Below, piece after piece: positions 33,315 through 42,062 of a DNA stretch of 64,000 bases. This DNA comes from Anderseniella sp963700895 (lineage in GTDB: Bacteria > Pseudomonadota > Alphaproteobacteria > Rhizobiales > Aestuariivirgaceae): assembly GCA_963700895.1 (NCBI GenBank), contig CAVOZI010000032.1, forward strand, positions 15,606 through 79,605, written 5' to 3'. The notes below the pieces were generated by a model that saw only the letters and a program-made list of their open reading frames with translations, searched no databases and had not been told where the DNA came from. Position numbers and translations under genes: made by a program. The first letter of the stretch is position 1, and each line of letters starts with the position of its first letter.

Positions 33315-34712
33315 TCAGCCGGGCAATATCTTGCCCGGGTTCATGATGTTCTTCGGGTCGATCGCCTGCTTGATCTGGCGCATGACTGCTACGGCGGGGC
33401 CATGTTCGGCTTCAAGGAACTTGCGCTTGCCGGAGCCAATGCCGTGTTCGCCGGTGCAGGTGCCGTCCATGGCGATGGCGCGCATGGCAAGGCGGTAGAG
33501 GAACTCCTCGGTCTGCTTTACTTCCTCGGAGTCTTCGCGGTCGCAGAAAAGCACCACGTGGAAGTTGCCGTCGCCGACATGGCCCAGAATGGGGCCATAA
33601 AGGCCGTGGGCCTCGAGGTCCTTGCGGGTCTCCTCGACGCATTCGGCCAGCCGCGAGATGGGCACGCAGACGTCGGTGCCCAGCGCTTCCTTGCCAGGCA
33701 TGGCGGCCTTGATCGCCCACCAGCCATCATGGCGCGCCTGCCACAGCTTGTTGCGGTCTTCCTCCTTCGTTGCCCATTCGAACGGGCCGCCGCCGAGTTC
33801 TGCGGCAATCTCGCCGAACTGCTCCACCTGCTCGCGGGTGTAGGCCTGGGTGCCGTGAAATTCGACGAACAATGTCGGCTTTTCAACCAGCCCCAGCTTT
33901 GAATAGGCGTTGAAGGCCTTCAGATTTTCCTCGTCCACCAGTTCCACCCGGGCAATCGGGATGCCCGACTGTATGGCGGTAATGGCGGCGGTGCAGGCAG
34001 CCTCGATGGAGGGGAAGGGGCACACGCCGGCAGCGATCGATTCCGGAATGCCGTAGAGCTTGAGGCAGATTTCGGTGATCACGCCGAGGGTGCCTTCGGA
34101 ACCCACCATGAGCCGTGTCAGGTCGTAACCGGCGGAGGACTTCTTGGCGCGGCGTGCGGTGCGCACGATTTCGCCATTGGGCATCACGGCGGTCAGCGAC
34201 AGCACGTTGTCGCGCATGGTGCCGTAGCGCACTGCATTGGTGCCGGAGGCGCGGGTGGCGGTCATGCCGCCCAACGACGCATCCGCGCCGGGGTCGATGG
34301 GGAAGAACAGGCCCTGGTCGCGGATATATTCATTGAGCTGCTTGCGGGTGACGCCGGGCTGTACGCGGACGTCGAAGTCCATGGTGTTCACCTCGAGCAC
34401 CTGGTTCATGTTCATCACGTCGATGGTAATGCCGCCGAACGGCGCGGTGATGTGGCCTTCCAGCGAGGTGCCGGTGCCGTGCGGAATGACCGGCACTTCG
34501 TAACGGTTGCAGACCTGGACGATCTTCTGCACTTCCTCCGTGTTGTTGACGAAGGCCACGGCGTCGGGCGAATGGCCGGGGTTCCAGGTGGTGTCCTTGC
34601 CGTGCTGGTCGCGCACGGCCTGCGACGTGGACAGCCGGTCGCCCATGAATTCGGCAATCTCTGCAATGGCTTGTTGAACGGAATTGCCGCGTTCGGCAGG
34701 GGTGGCCGGCAT
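33315..34712 (-). CDS. FAD-linked oxidase of the GlcD/D-lactate dehydrogenase family
   Basis: Flavoprotein of 465 residues oxidising a 2-hydroxy acid, most likely D-lactate, and passing electrons to cytochrome c or quinone. FAD-binding PCMH domain: PVIPHGTGTSLEGH, VQPGVTRKQLNEYI, FFPIDPGADASLGGM and GTMRDNVLSLTAV. The C-terminal cap has GHVGDGNFHVVLF, with the His ligands of this family, and CTGEHGIGSGKRKFL, ending DPKNIMNPGKILPG. No GlcE or GlcF partners are adjacent, which favours a single-subunit D-lactate dehydrogenase over glycolate oxidase. Divergent from the thioesterase gene. Confidence 0.88.
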   Translation of the reverse strand: MPATPAERGNSVQQAIAEIAEFMGDRLSTSQAVRDQHGKDTTWNPGHSPDAVAFVNNTEEVQKIVQVCNRYEVPVIPHGTGTSLEGHITAPFGGITIDVMNMNQVLEVNTMDFDVRVQPGVTRKQLNEYIRDQGLFFPIDPGADASLGGMTATRASGTNAVRYGTMRDNVLSLTAVMPNGEIVRTARRAKKSSAGYDLTRLMVGSEGTLGVITEICLKLYGIPESIAAGVCPFPSIEAACTAAITAIQSGIPIARVELVDEENLKAFNAYSKLGLVEKPTLFVEFHGTQAYTREQVEQFGEIAAELGGGPFEWATKEEDRNKLWQARHDGWWAIKAAMPGKEALGTDVCVPISRLAECVEETRKDLEAHGLYGPILGHVGDGNFHVVLFCDREDSEEVKQTEEFLYRLAMRAIAMDGTCTGEHGIGSGKRKFLEAEHGPAVAVMRQIKQAIDPKNIMNPGKILPG

Positions 34713-34828
34713 CTATCGACCCTCATATGGTGCGCCCCCGAAGCGGGGCTTTGTCTGGTGTATGGAATGGACTATACCGGCGTGCAAGCCCGCATGCACC
34801 ATCTATCCGGCAGGGAGAGCATTACGAC

Positions 34829-35311
34829 ATGTCCATTTACGGCGCGCCTTTCGTTGGCTCCATCAAGCAGGTCGAGGACCAGTGGATCGACTATAACGGC
34901 CACTTCAACATGGCCTATTACGCGGTGCTGTTCGACCGCACCTGCGACGAGGCGTTCGAACTGGTGGGGCTGGGCGCGGAGTATCTGAAATCGGGCGCGT
35001 CTTTCTTCACGCTGGAAACCCACACCACCTATGTGCGCGAGCTGCACGCGGGCGACCGGGTAAAGGTGACGGTGCAGATGCTGGATTACGACGCCAAGCG
35101 GATGCACTACGTGCAGGAGATGTTCCACGCCGGAGAGGGCTGGCTGTCGTGCACGATGGAAGCCATCTGCATGCACGTGGACCTGAACCTGAAGAAATCC
35201 TCGCCGTTTCCGGACTGGATGCTGGAAAAGATCGCCGCGATGCACGAGGCGCACAAGACCTGCCCCGTCCCGCCGCAGGTGGGCCACCGGATCGGGATAC
35301 CGCGGAAGTGA
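34829..35311 (+). CDS. Hotdog-fold thioesterase
   Basis: A 160-residue acyl-CoA thioesterase of the 4-hydroxybenzoyl-CoA thioesterase superfamily. DYNGHFNMAYYAVLFDRT has the Asp/Asn-Gly-His start of the central helix that defines the fold, then FTLETHTTYVRELHAGD and KRMHYVQEMFH. Related proteins in rhizobia hydrolyse betainyl- or carnitine-derived CoA esters, but no carnitine genes are nearby, so the substrate is open. The ATG at 34829 follows GGGAGAG; the frame extends to 34727 without family similarity. Confidence 0.82.
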   Translation: MSIYGAPFVGSIKQVEDQWIDYNGHFNMAYYAVLFDRTCDEAFELVGLGAEYLKSGASFFTLETHTTYVRELHAGDRVKVTVQMLDYDAKRMHYVQEMFHAGEGWLSCTMEAICMHVDLNLKKSSPFPDWMLEKIAAMHEAHKTCPVPPQVGHRIGIPRK

Positions 35312-35409
35312 CAGACCTGCCGGCAAGGGTTGCATCTTGTGGGCCCACGGGTGCACAGTCTCAGGCAGATGGGGCTGTGATTTTTCGCTGGTAAGGGCCT
35401 GGCTCGCCG

Positions 35410-37044
35410 ATGGGCGATCTCAAGGACAGGTTGTTGTCGACACTGGGTGGCCTGACCCTGCCGCAGCTGCGCGCCTTCTGGGCGGCGAAGCACCCGCTGG
35501 TATGGGCCCTGGCGCTGATGATCGGCGTATCGGCGGCGTTTGCAATCCTCGGTTTCCGGCTCGCGATCGGATACATTCAGTGGCTCTGGCTGGGCAATAC
35601 ACAAGAAAACGTGGTGGCAACGCTGGCTGCCATGCGCGCGCCATGGCTGGTGGTGCTTGCTCCCACCGTTGGCGGCCTGCTGGTTGGGCTGATCCTCTGG
35701 AAGCTGATGCCGACGCGGCGCGCCCACGGCATTGCCGATGTGATCGAGGCAGGAGCGCTGTTCAATTCGCGAATCCCGCTGCGCACCGGGCTGACGTCAG
35801 CTCTGGTGTCGGCGGTGTCCATCGGATCCGGCGCGAGCGTTGGCCGCGAAGGACCGGCAGTACATCTCGGCGCCACGGTTGCGGCATTTCTGGACCGCCA
35901 GTTCAACCTGAGCCCGGCGGCGCGGCGGGTGCTGCTGGCATCCGGCGCCGCGGCCGCCGTGTCGGCCAGTTTCAATGCACCGATTGCCGGCGTGCTGTTT
36001 GCGCACGAGATAATCCTGGGACACTTTGCGTTGTCGGCTTTCGTGCCGACGGTGCTGGCTGCGGTGGTGGCAACGCTGATCACCCGCGCTTGGCTGGGCG
36101 ACTTTCCGGCCTTCATCCTGACCGGCCATGAAATCGTCTCCTACTGGGAGTTTCCCGCCTTTGCGCTGCTTGGCCTCGTCTGCGGGCTGGTGGCAGTGTG
36201 CTTCCAGCTGGCGGCCATGACAGCAGACTGGTCGGCCCGGCGCGTCACAATGCCGTTATGGTTGAGGCCGGTGCTCGGCGGACTGGCGGTGGGATGTCTT
36301 GCACTGGGCGTGCCGGAAGTACTGGGCGTCGGCTATGAGGCGACCACCCTGGCGCTGAGAGAAAACTATTCGCTGACCTGGCTGCTGGTGCTGCTGGTGG
36401 CCAAGACGCTCGCCACGGCAATTTGCATGGCCAGCCGGTTTGGCGGCGGGGTGTTTTCGCCGACGCTCTATATCGGGGCCATGGCCGGCGGCGCCTTCGG
36501 CATCATCGCGGCCTCCGCGTTCCCGGCCTACGCATCGAGTTATGGCGTCTATGCGCTGCTGGGCATGGGAGCAGTAGCCGGAGCGGTGCTCGGCGCGCCG
36601 ATCTCGACCGCGGTGATCGTGTTTGAACTGACCGGCGGCTATGAGCTCACCATCGCGATCCTGCTGTCAGTGTCGATTGCATCGATGGTGATGCAGGGAT
36701 TGCTGGGCAAGAGCTATTTCCAATGGCAGCTGGCGCAGCGTGGAGTGTTTCTCGGCGAGGGGCCGCATCTGCGGATCGTGCGGACATCGACGGTGCGCGA
36801 TTTCCTCCGGCCGTTGACGCCGGAAGAACTGGCCGAGCCGGCCGCACTTGAGGACCGGCCGAAACTCATTCCCACCGATACGCTGGAGACGGCGTTGCGC
36901 GTGTTCGATGAGGGCGGCTTCACCCGGCTGGCGGTGTTCGACAAGCGCGAGGGCGGTGAGCACATCGGCTGGGCTGACCAGGTGGCGGCGCTGGCGACTT
37001 ACAACCGCGCACTCATCGAGGCCAACGTGGAAGAACACAGGTAG
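35410..37044 (+). CDS. CLC-family chloride transporter with CBS-type tail
   Basis: Polytopic CLC protein, 544 residues. Anion-pathway motifs are visible: HGIADVIEAGAL, SIGSGASVGREGPAVHLG with the gating Glu147, and FNAPIAGVLFAHEIIL. In E. coli ClcA the last motif carries two glutamates, the second being the internal proton glutamate; here Ile stands at that place. This might mean uncoupled chloride flux, although some CLC antiporters with Ile there still couple. From about residue 455 a CBS-like regulatory region follows (VRTSTVRDFLRPLT, PTDTLETALRVFDEGGFTRL). ATG 35410 is chosen as the start. Confidence 0.88.
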   Translation: MGDLKDRLLSTLGGLTLPQLRAFWAAKHPLVWALALMIGVSAAFAILGFRLAIGYIQWLWLGNTQENVVATLAAMRAPWLVVLAPTVGGLLVGLILWKLMPTRRAHGIADVIEAGALFNSRIPLRTGLTSALVSAVSIGSGASVGREGPAVHLGATVAAFLDRQFNLSPAARRVLLASGAAAAVSASFNAPIAGVLFAHEIILGHFALSAFVPTVLAAVVATLITRAWLGDFPAFILTGHEIVSYWEFPAFALLGLVCGLVAVCFQLAAMTADWSARRVTMPLWLRPVLGGLAVGCLALGVPEVLGVGYEATTLALRENYSLTWLLVLLVAKTLATAICMASRFGGGVFSPTLYIGAMAGGAFGIIAASAFPAYASSYGVYALLGMGAVAGAVLGAPISTAVIVFELTGGYELTIAILLSVSIASMVMQGLLGKSYFQWQLAQRGVFLGEGPHLRIVRTSTVRDFLRPLTPEELAEPAALEDRPKLIPTDTLETALRVFDEGGFTRLAVFDKREGGEHIGWADQVAALATYNRALIEANVEEHR

Positions 37045-37052
37045 GCGGCAGG

Positions 37053-37271
37053 TCAGATCTCACGGTTTTTGACAGCATGCAGGATTTCCACCCGCAGGGC
37101 GGACGACAGGTTGGTTGCGCCGCGCGCTTCGTCTATCGCGGCAACCAGGCCCGCGAGCGACACGCTGCGGGCCTGAGCGAGCTGATTGAGCGCGTCCCAG
37201 AACTCCGGTTCCAGCGACAGCGAGGTGCGGTGGCCGGCGATGGTGACGCTTCGCTTGACCGGGCCGTTCAT
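37053..37271 (-). CDS. Ribbon-helix-helix domain protein
   Basis: Small protein (72 aa) of the alphaproteobacterial ribbon-helix-helix family found beside fumC and DUF4169. The strand VKRSVTIAGHRTSLSLEPEF is followed by helices WDALNQLAQARSVSLAGLV and AAIDEARGATNLSSALRVEI. Its ATG overlaps the stop of the DUF4169 gene (ATGA). Likely DNA-binding, target unknown. No toxin gene is adjacent, so an antitoxin role is unlikely. Confidence 0.8.
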   Translation of the reverse strand: MNGPVKRSVTIAGHRTSLSLEPEFWDALNQLAQARSVSLAGLVAAIDEARGATNLSSALRVEILHAVKNREI

Positions 37272-37447
37272 TCCTTGTCGCGCTTGTGGCCGTCGAGGTG
37301 GCGGCGCGCCTTGTCTTCCGCCGCCTTGTCGAGCTGTTTTTCAGCCTTCGTGCGTCCAAATTTCACGCGATTTTCCTCAGCTTTCGCGTCCTTTTCGGCG
37401 CGGTCCCTGGATTTGCGAAACCTGTTCAGGTTTACCGGGGTGCTCAT
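37268..37447 (-). CDS. DUF4169 small basic protein
   Basis: 59-residue protein starting MSTPVNLNRFRKSRDRAEK and rich in Lys, Arg and Glu; this matches the DUF4169 family of alphaproteobacteria. It overlaps fumC upstream (ATGA at 37447-37444) and the ribbon-helix-helix gene downstream (ATGA at 37271-37268). All three are probably one translationally coupled operon. Function unknown. Confidence 0.75.
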   Translation of the reverse strand: MSTPVNLNRFRKSRDRAEKDAKAEENRVKFGRTKAEKQLDKAAEDKARRHLDGHKRDKE

Positions 37448-38838
37448 GCAGGGTCAGGCCCTATCATCTTCGCAGGCACCACGATGGCATCGAAATCATC
37501 GGCCGGGATGCCGTCGGCAATGGCTTCCTCGCGCAAGGTTGTGCCGTTCTTATGGGCGGTCTTGGCGATCTTCGCGGCACGGTCGTAGCCGTACTTCTCC
37601 TTCAGCGGGGTCACCAGCATCAGCGAGTTGGCAAGGCCTTGTGCGATGTTGTCGAGGCGCGGTTCGATGCCGACGACGCAGTTGTCGGTGAAGGACACGG
37701 CAGCGTCTGCCAGCAGGCGCACCGACTGCAGGAAGTTGTAGGCCATCATCGGGTTGAACACGTTGAGTTCGAAGTGGCCTTGCGAGCCAGCGAACCCGAT
37801 GGCCGCGTTGTTGCCGTGGATATGGGCGCAGACCTGGGTCAGCGCCTCGCACTGGGTCGGGTTGACCTTGCCCGGCATGATGGACGAACCGGGTTCGTTT
37901 TCCGGCAGCGCCAGTTCGCCCAGGCCTGCACGCGGGCCGGAGCCGAGGAAGCGGATATCGTTGGCGATCTTGAAGCACGACATGGCGACGGTGTTGATGG
38001 CGCCGTGGGTCATGACCATGGCGTCGTGGGCGGCCAGCGCCTCGAACTTGTTGGGCGCCGAGGTGAAGGGCAGGCCGGTGATCTCGGCGATCTTCGCCGC
38101 GACCTTTTCGGCAAAGCCTGCCGGCGAGGCGAGGCCGGTGCCAACGGCGGTGCCGCCCTGGGCCAGTTCCATCAGCGCGGGCAGGGTCATCTCGATGCGG
38201 GCGATGCCGTTCTCGATCTGCTTCGCATAGCCGGAGAATTCCTGGCCAAGGGTGAGTGGCGTGGCGTCCTGGGTATGGGTGCGGCCAATCTTGATGATGT
38301 CGCCCCATGCCTTTGCCTTGGCGTCGATGGCCTGGTGGAGGTGCTTCAGCGCGGGGATCAGCCGGTGCACGACTTCCTCGGCGCAGGCCACGTGCATGGC
38401 GGTGGGGAAGGTGTCATTGGACGACTGGGACATGTTGACGTGGTCGTTCGGGTGGACGGGCTTCTTCGAGCCCTGTTCGCCGCCCAGCATCTCGATGGCG
38501 CGGTTGGAGATGACCTCGTTGGCATTCATGTTGGACTGGGTGCCGGACCCGGTCTGCCAGACGACCAGCGGGAAGTGGTCATCGAGCTTGCCGTCGATCA
38601 CTTCCTGCGCGGCGGCGATGATGGTCTTGCCCAAGTCAGCATCCATCTTGCCCAGCGCGATGTTGGTCTCGGCTGCTGCCCGCTTGACGATGCCGAGTGC
38701 GCGGACGATGGGCTGCGGTTGCTTTTCCCAGCCGATCTTGAAGTTGCCGAGCGAGCGCTGCGCCTGCGCACCCCAGTATTTCGAGGCATCCACCTCGATG
38801 GGGCCAAAAGTATCGGTTTCGGTGCGGGTCGTCGCCAT
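37444..38838 (-). CDS. fumC: Fumarate hydratase class II
   Basis: Iron-free fumarase of the citric acid cycle, a cytoplasmic homotetramer interconverting fumarate and malate. The 464 residues include SGTQSNMNANEVISNRA, the active-site region VHPNDHVNMSQSSNDTFPTA and the fumarase/aspartase signature GSSIMPGKVNPTQCE. Length and motifs match FumC rather than aspartase. It leads a short operon with the DUF4169 and ribbon-helix-helix genes, each joined by a four-base overlap. Confidence 0.96.
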   Translation of the reverse strand: MATTRTETDTFGPIEVDASKYWGAQAQRSLGNFKIGWEKQPQPIVRALGIVKRAAAETNIALGKMDADLGKTIIAAAQEVIDGKLDDHFPLVVWQTGSGTQSNMNANEVISNRAIEMLGGEQGSKKPVHPNDHVNMSQSSNDTFPTAMHVACAEEVVHRLIPALKHLHQAIDAKAKAWGDIIKIGRTHTQDATPLTLGQEFSGYAKQIENGIARIEMTLPALMELAQGGTAVGTGLASPAGFAEKVAAKIAEITGLPFTSAPNKFEALAAHDAMVMTHGAINTVAMSCFKIANDIRFLGSGPRAGLGELALPENEPGSSIMPGKVNPTQCEALTQVCAHIHGNNAAIGFAGSQGHFELNVFNPMMAYNFLQSVRLLADAAVSFTDNCVVGIEPRLDNIAQGLANSLMLVTPLKEKYGYDRAAKIAKTAHKNGTTLREEAIADGIPADDFDAIVVPAKMIGPDPA

Positions 38839-38926
38839 GAGTCAAGCACTCCGTCGGTCAGGCAGAAGGGAATGTCGCGGCATAGCATGCACCGCGCGCC
38901 CAATCCAGTTCGACGGATGGCGGACT

Positions 38927-39637
38927 CTAGACCTTGAAGTCCGGGTGCATGGCGCCGCGCAGGCCCATTGACCAGAACGCCGTTTCCAGCCGGCAGGCGG
39001 TGGTGAAGGTGCCGCTCAAGCCTTGCCAGCGGGGCGAGGCCCTGAAGTCCGGCCCGAGCGTACGCTCGGCGACGAGCTGGAAGCGGCTGGCGGCAGCGCG
39101 AGCGAAACCCTGGTAGTCCTCGCCGCCATAAGTCTCGATCCAGTCCTTGTAGGGGTGGTTGCCGCGGCGGCCCTCGGTCACAGCCATCAGCCGGGTGCCG
39201 ATCTCGCCGTAGCCGAGCGCGCAGGGGATGAGGGCGGCCAGCAACTCAAGCAGGTCGCCGCGCTGGCCGGCGTCCATCACGAAGCGGGTATAGGCGAGGT
39301 TTTCCGGCTCTTCGCGGGTGGCGGCGAAGGCGGATTTCGATATGCCTACGGCTTCACATGTTTCGATGTGAAGCTGCATCTCGCCGTCGATGAGGGCCAG
39401 TGCTGCGCCTGCAAACTCCCGCATTTCGTCGATGTCCGTAGATTTGGCGGCGGCCAGCGCCCAGGCGCGGGTGTAGTGGATCAGGTAGACATAATCCTGC
39501 TGCAGGTAGTGCAGGAACGAACCACGCGGCAGCGAGCCGTCCTCGAGGCCGCGCACGAACGGGTGTTCGACATAGGCGGTCCAGGCGGGGCCTGCCTCAG
39601 CGCGCAGCTGGGCATGGAAAGATGAGCCGTAATCCAT
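38927..39637 (-). CDS. tenA: Thiaminase II TenA
   Basis: Hydrolyses aminopyrimidine breakdown products of thiamine to hydroxymethylpyrimidine for salvage. The 236-residue helical protein has HPFVRGLEDGSLP near the start, FLHYLQQDYVYLIHYTRA and LIPCALGYGEIG, with Cys139 as the likely catalytic nucleophile. Last gene of the riboswitch-controlled thiM-thiE-thiD-tenA unit, five bases after thiD; its product feeds ThiD directly. Confidence 0.93.
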   Translation of the reverse strand: MDYGSSFHAQLRAEAGPAWTAYVEHPFVRGLEDGSLPRGSFLHYLQQDYVYLIHYTRAWALAAAKSTDIDEMREFAGAALALIDGEMQLHIETCEAVGISKSAFAATREEPENLAYTRFVMDAGQRGDLLELLAALIPCALGYGEIGTRLMAVTEGRRGNHPYKDWIETYGGEDYQGFARAAASRFQLVAERTLGPDFRASPRWQGLSGTFTTACRLETAFWSMGLRGAMHPDFKV

Positions 39638-39642
39638 GGGGT

Positions 39643-40449
39643 TCAGCCTTTCTGGGTTGCGTGGAAGTGATGGGTGGGGCCATGGCCATGGCCGACATTC
39701 AGCCGGTCCGCGGCGGCGATGGCTTCAGCCACATAGGCCTTGGCGGCGCGGGCGGCGGCTTCGGCGTTGCCGGTAATGGCGAGCTGGGTGGCCAGCGCTG
39801 AAGACAGCGTGCAGCCGGTGCCGTGAGTGTTCCTTGTCGGTGTGCGCTTGCCTTCGAGCCAGATGCCCTGGCCATCGGGGGTGAGCAGGTAGTCCGGACT
39901 GTCTTCGCCGCCCAGATGTCCACCCTTCAGCATGACGCCCTTCGCACCGAGCGCGACGAGCTTGCGGGCGAGCTCGGACATGTCATCACGCGAGGTGATC
40001 TCCGGGTCGCCGGTGAGTTCCGCCGCTTCCGGCAGGTTGGGCGTGATGAGGGTGGCGAGTGGCACAAGGCGCGCTTTCAGCGCAGCAACCGCGTCCTCTC
40101 TCAGCAGCCGGTCGCCACCCTTGGCCACCATGACCGGGTCCAGCACCACGTTGACGGCCTTGTTGCGGGCAAGCGTAGCCGCCACCGCTTCGGCAATCTC
40201 TGCCGTGGCGATCATGCCGATCTTGACGGCGTGAACCTCGATGTCGGCGAACACGGCGTCGATCTGCTGGCCGACGAAAGCCGGTGGCACCAACTCGATG
40301 CCGGTCACGCCTTGAGTGTTCTGGGCCGTCAGCGCGGTCAGCGCGGCCATCGCATAACCGCCGTTGGCGGAAATGGACTTGATGTCGGCCTGGATGCCGG
40401 CGCCGCCGGAGGGGTCGGAGCCCGCGATGGAGAGGATGTTCGGGATCAT
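39643..40449 (-). CDS. thiD: Hydroxymethylpyrimidine/phosphomethylpyrimidine kinase
   Basis: Ribokinase-fold enzyme phosphorylating HMP twice to HMP-PP for thiamine synthesis. The 268 residues start IPNILSIAGSDPSGGAGIQA, the HMP-binding and nucleotide region. VLDPVMVAKGGDRLL and the C-terminal anion-hole motif THGTGCTLSSALATQLA follow. ATG overlaps the thiE stop (ATGA). Takes HMP from TenA and hands HMP-PP to ThiE. Confidence 0.95.
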   Translation of the reverse strand: MIPNILSIAGSDPSGGAGIQADIKSISANGGYAMAALTALTAQNTQGVTGIELVPPAFVGQQIDAVFADIEVHAVKIGMIATAEIAEAVAATLARNKAVNVVLDPVMVAKGGDRLLREDAVAALKARLVPLATLITPNLPEAAELTGDPEITSRDDMSELARKLVALGAKGVMLKGGHLGGEDSPDYLLTPDGQGIWLEGKRTPTRNTHGTGCTLSSALATQLAITGNAEAAARAAKAYVAEAIAAADRLNVGHGHGPTHHFHATQKG

Positions 40450-41084
40450 GCTCGGGCTTCCTCGATTTCAGCTTTCAGGCGGCTGGCGGCTTCACGCGGG
40501 TTGGCCGCGCCGGCGATTGCCGAGACCACGCAGATGCCGTGCGCACCTGCCGTCAGGGCGGCAGCGGCATGGCCATGCTTGATGCCGCCAATGGCGACGG
40601 CGGGCACCCTGGCCTGGGCAATCAGGCGGGCGAGCCCGTCAAAGCCGATGGGCGCGTCGTGGTCGGGCTTGGTGGACGTGGCGAATACAGGACCGATGCC
40701 GACATGGTCCACATATGCCGGGTCGGGCAGGGTGGACAGGTCTGCCGGGTTGATGGAGGTGCCGATGAGGACGCTGTCGCCGACGATCCCTCGGACCTCG
40801 CGGGCGGGCATGTCCTTGACGCCGACATGGATGCCGTCAGCCCCGATGGCCTCGACGAGGTGGACGCGGTCGTTGATGACCAACGGCACGTCAGTGCCTT
40901 CCAGCACCTGCTTCAGCTTGCGGCCAAGGGCTGTGAACTCTTCGTCGGAGGCCGTCTTGTCGCGCAGCTGGACGGCGGTGACGCCGCCCGCCACGGCTTC
41001 GCGCACCGTGGTGACAAGATCGCCATTGGCGCAGTCGGCAGGGCCGGCGACGAGATAGAGCGACAGGTCGATGGGATGTTTCAT
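40446..41084 (-). CDS. thiE: Thiamine-phosphate synthase
   Basis: TIM-barrel enzyme joining HMP-PP (from ThiD) and thiazole phosphate (from ThiM) to thiamine monophosphate. The 212 residues show GVTAVQLRDKTASDEEF, VPLVINDRVHLVEAIGADGI with HVGVKDM, the phosphate loop and DHVGIGPVFATSTKPDH. ThiE signature residues are in place. Overlaps thiM and thiD by four bases on either side. Confidence 0.94.
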   Translation of the reverse strand: MKHPIDLSLYLVAGPADCANGDLVTTVREAVAGGVTAVQLRDKTASDEEFTALGRKLKQVLEGTDVPLVINDRVHLVEAIGADGIHVGVKDMPAREVRGIVGDSVLIGTSINPADLSTLPDPAYVDHVGIGPVFATSTKPDHDAPIGFDGLARLIAQARVPAVAIGGIKHGHAAAALTAGAHGICVVSAIAGAANPREAASRLKAEIEEARA

Positions 41085-41878
41085 GACAGGTTCACCCGGG
41101 CAGCGGCGTTGACGGTTTCTGGGTCGAGGGCAAACAGCGCATCCAGGAAGGCGACGTAGAACGTGCCGGGATGGCTGCTGGACAGGGCGGCGCGCTCACC
41201 GGCGATGCCGTAATAGGCGAGAGCCGAGACGGTTGCCTCGAACGGGTCTGGCGTGGTGGCGGCGAAGGCGGCGGTGATGCCGGTCAGCGCACACCCCAGC
41301 GCGGTGATGCGCGGCATGAGCGCGTGACCGTTGGCGATTTCGGCGCGGCGGCCATCCTGCGACAGGACGAGGTCGACGGGACCGGTGACGGCAATGACCT
41401 CTCCGGTGTCGGCGCACAGGCGGCGGGCAGCCGCTTCGGCGGCAGACACGGCGTCTCCGGCGTCGACGCCCTTGCCCGACGCGGCTTCGCCTGCCAGCGC
41501 CATGATCTCCGATGCATTGCCGCGAATGACCGTGGGCCGCAGCGCCGCCAGTTCGCGGGCAACGCCGGTACGGTAGCTGGTGGCGCCAGCGCCTACCGGA
41601 TCCAGCACCCAGGGCTTGCCATTGGCGTTGGCGGTGCGCGCAGCGAGCGTCATGGACTCGACCCAGGCGGGCGTCAGCGTGCCGATGTTGACGGTCAGTG
41701 CGCCGATCAGCTTGCCGAATTCCTCGACCTCTTCCCTGGCATGCACCATCGCGGGCGAGGCGCCTGCAGCCAGCAGCACGTTTGCCATGGTCGTCATGGC
41801 GACGAAATTGGTGATGTTCTGGACGAGCGGCGCGCGTGTGCGCAGTCGTGCCAATGCTGCGCCGTGGTCAATGTTCAT
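41081..41878 (-). CDS. thiM: Hydroxyethylthiazole kinase
   Basis: Salvage kinase phosphorylating the thiazole alcohol. From ATG 41878 the protein has 265 residues: PLVQNITNFVAMTTMANVLL, LDPVGAGATSYRT and the catalytic-end motif ALGCALTGITAAFA. In this family the corresponding motif often reads GTGCxL; here it reads ALGCAL, a small deviation. The start is fixed by GGGGAGG six bases upstream; an upstream in-frame ATG at 41917 would lie between riboswitch and ribosome site. First gene of the thi operon. Confidence 0.92.
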   Translation of the reverse strand: MNIDHGAALARLRTRAPLVQNITNFVAMTTMANVLLAAGASPAMVHAREEVEEFGKLIGALTVNIGTLTPAWVESMTLAARTANANGKPWVLDPVGAGATSYRTGVARELAALRPTVIRGNASEIMALAGEAASGKGVDAGDAVSAAEAAARRLCADTGEVIAVTGPVDLVLSQDGRRAEIANGHALMPRITALGCALTGITAAFAATTPDPFEATVSALAYYGIAGERAALSSSHPGTFYVAFLDALFALDPETVNAAARVNLS

Positions 41879-41881
41879 GCC

Positions 41882-41908
41882 ATGCCTCCCCGCCAGTGAA
41901 AGAGGCAT
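41882..41908 (-). promoter_or_regulatory. Hairpin masking the thiM ribosome-binding site
   Basis: On the minus strand ATGCCTC (41908-41902), a 13-base loop and GAGGCAT (41888-41882) pair perfectly over 7 bp. The ribosome site GGGGAGG (41891-41885) is half inside the stem. Placed between the TPP aptamer and the thiM ATG, this is the natural expression platform: with TPP bound the hairpin would block translation start. Confidence 0.6.
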
Positions 41909-41929
41909 CCGATGCAAATGCTGATGAAA

Positions 41930-42015
41930 TGCAGCGGACGACTTCCTTCGCCGGCATTATCCGGATCAGGTTCCAAGGGTGCTTCTCAGCAGGCGTTGCC
42001 GCCCGCGCCCCTGTC
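41930..42015 (-). promoter_or_regulatory. TPP riboswitch (THI element)
   Basis: Minus-strand RNA upstream of thiM with the conserved TPP aptamer blocks: CTGAGA (41989-41984), then ACCCTTGGAACCTGATCCGG and ATAATGCCGGCGAAGG, continuing to GAAGTCG. The pyrimidine-sensor CUGAGA and the pyrophosphate-sensor loop GCGAAGG are both intact. Coordinates of the outer helix are approximate. It begins within a few bases of the expected transcription start and controls thiM-thiE-thiD-tenA. Confidence 0.93.
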
Positions 42016-42026
42016 GTATAGCTGCT

Positions 42027-42055
42027 TACATAGCAAGTGAGCAGGCCGGTCTCAA
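42027..42055 (-). promoter_or_regulatory. Promoter of the thiamine operon
   Basis: TTGAGA (minus strand 42055-42050), exactly 17 bases, then TATGTA (42032-42027): a good housekeeping promoter. Transcription would start near 42020, right at the 5' end of the riboswitch. Confidence 0.6.
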
Positions 42056-42062
42056 GGCCCGC

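Noticed and set aside
37186..38937. 583-codon open frame opposite fumC
   Set aside because: Shadow frame; the fumarase motifs on the minus strand are unambiguous.
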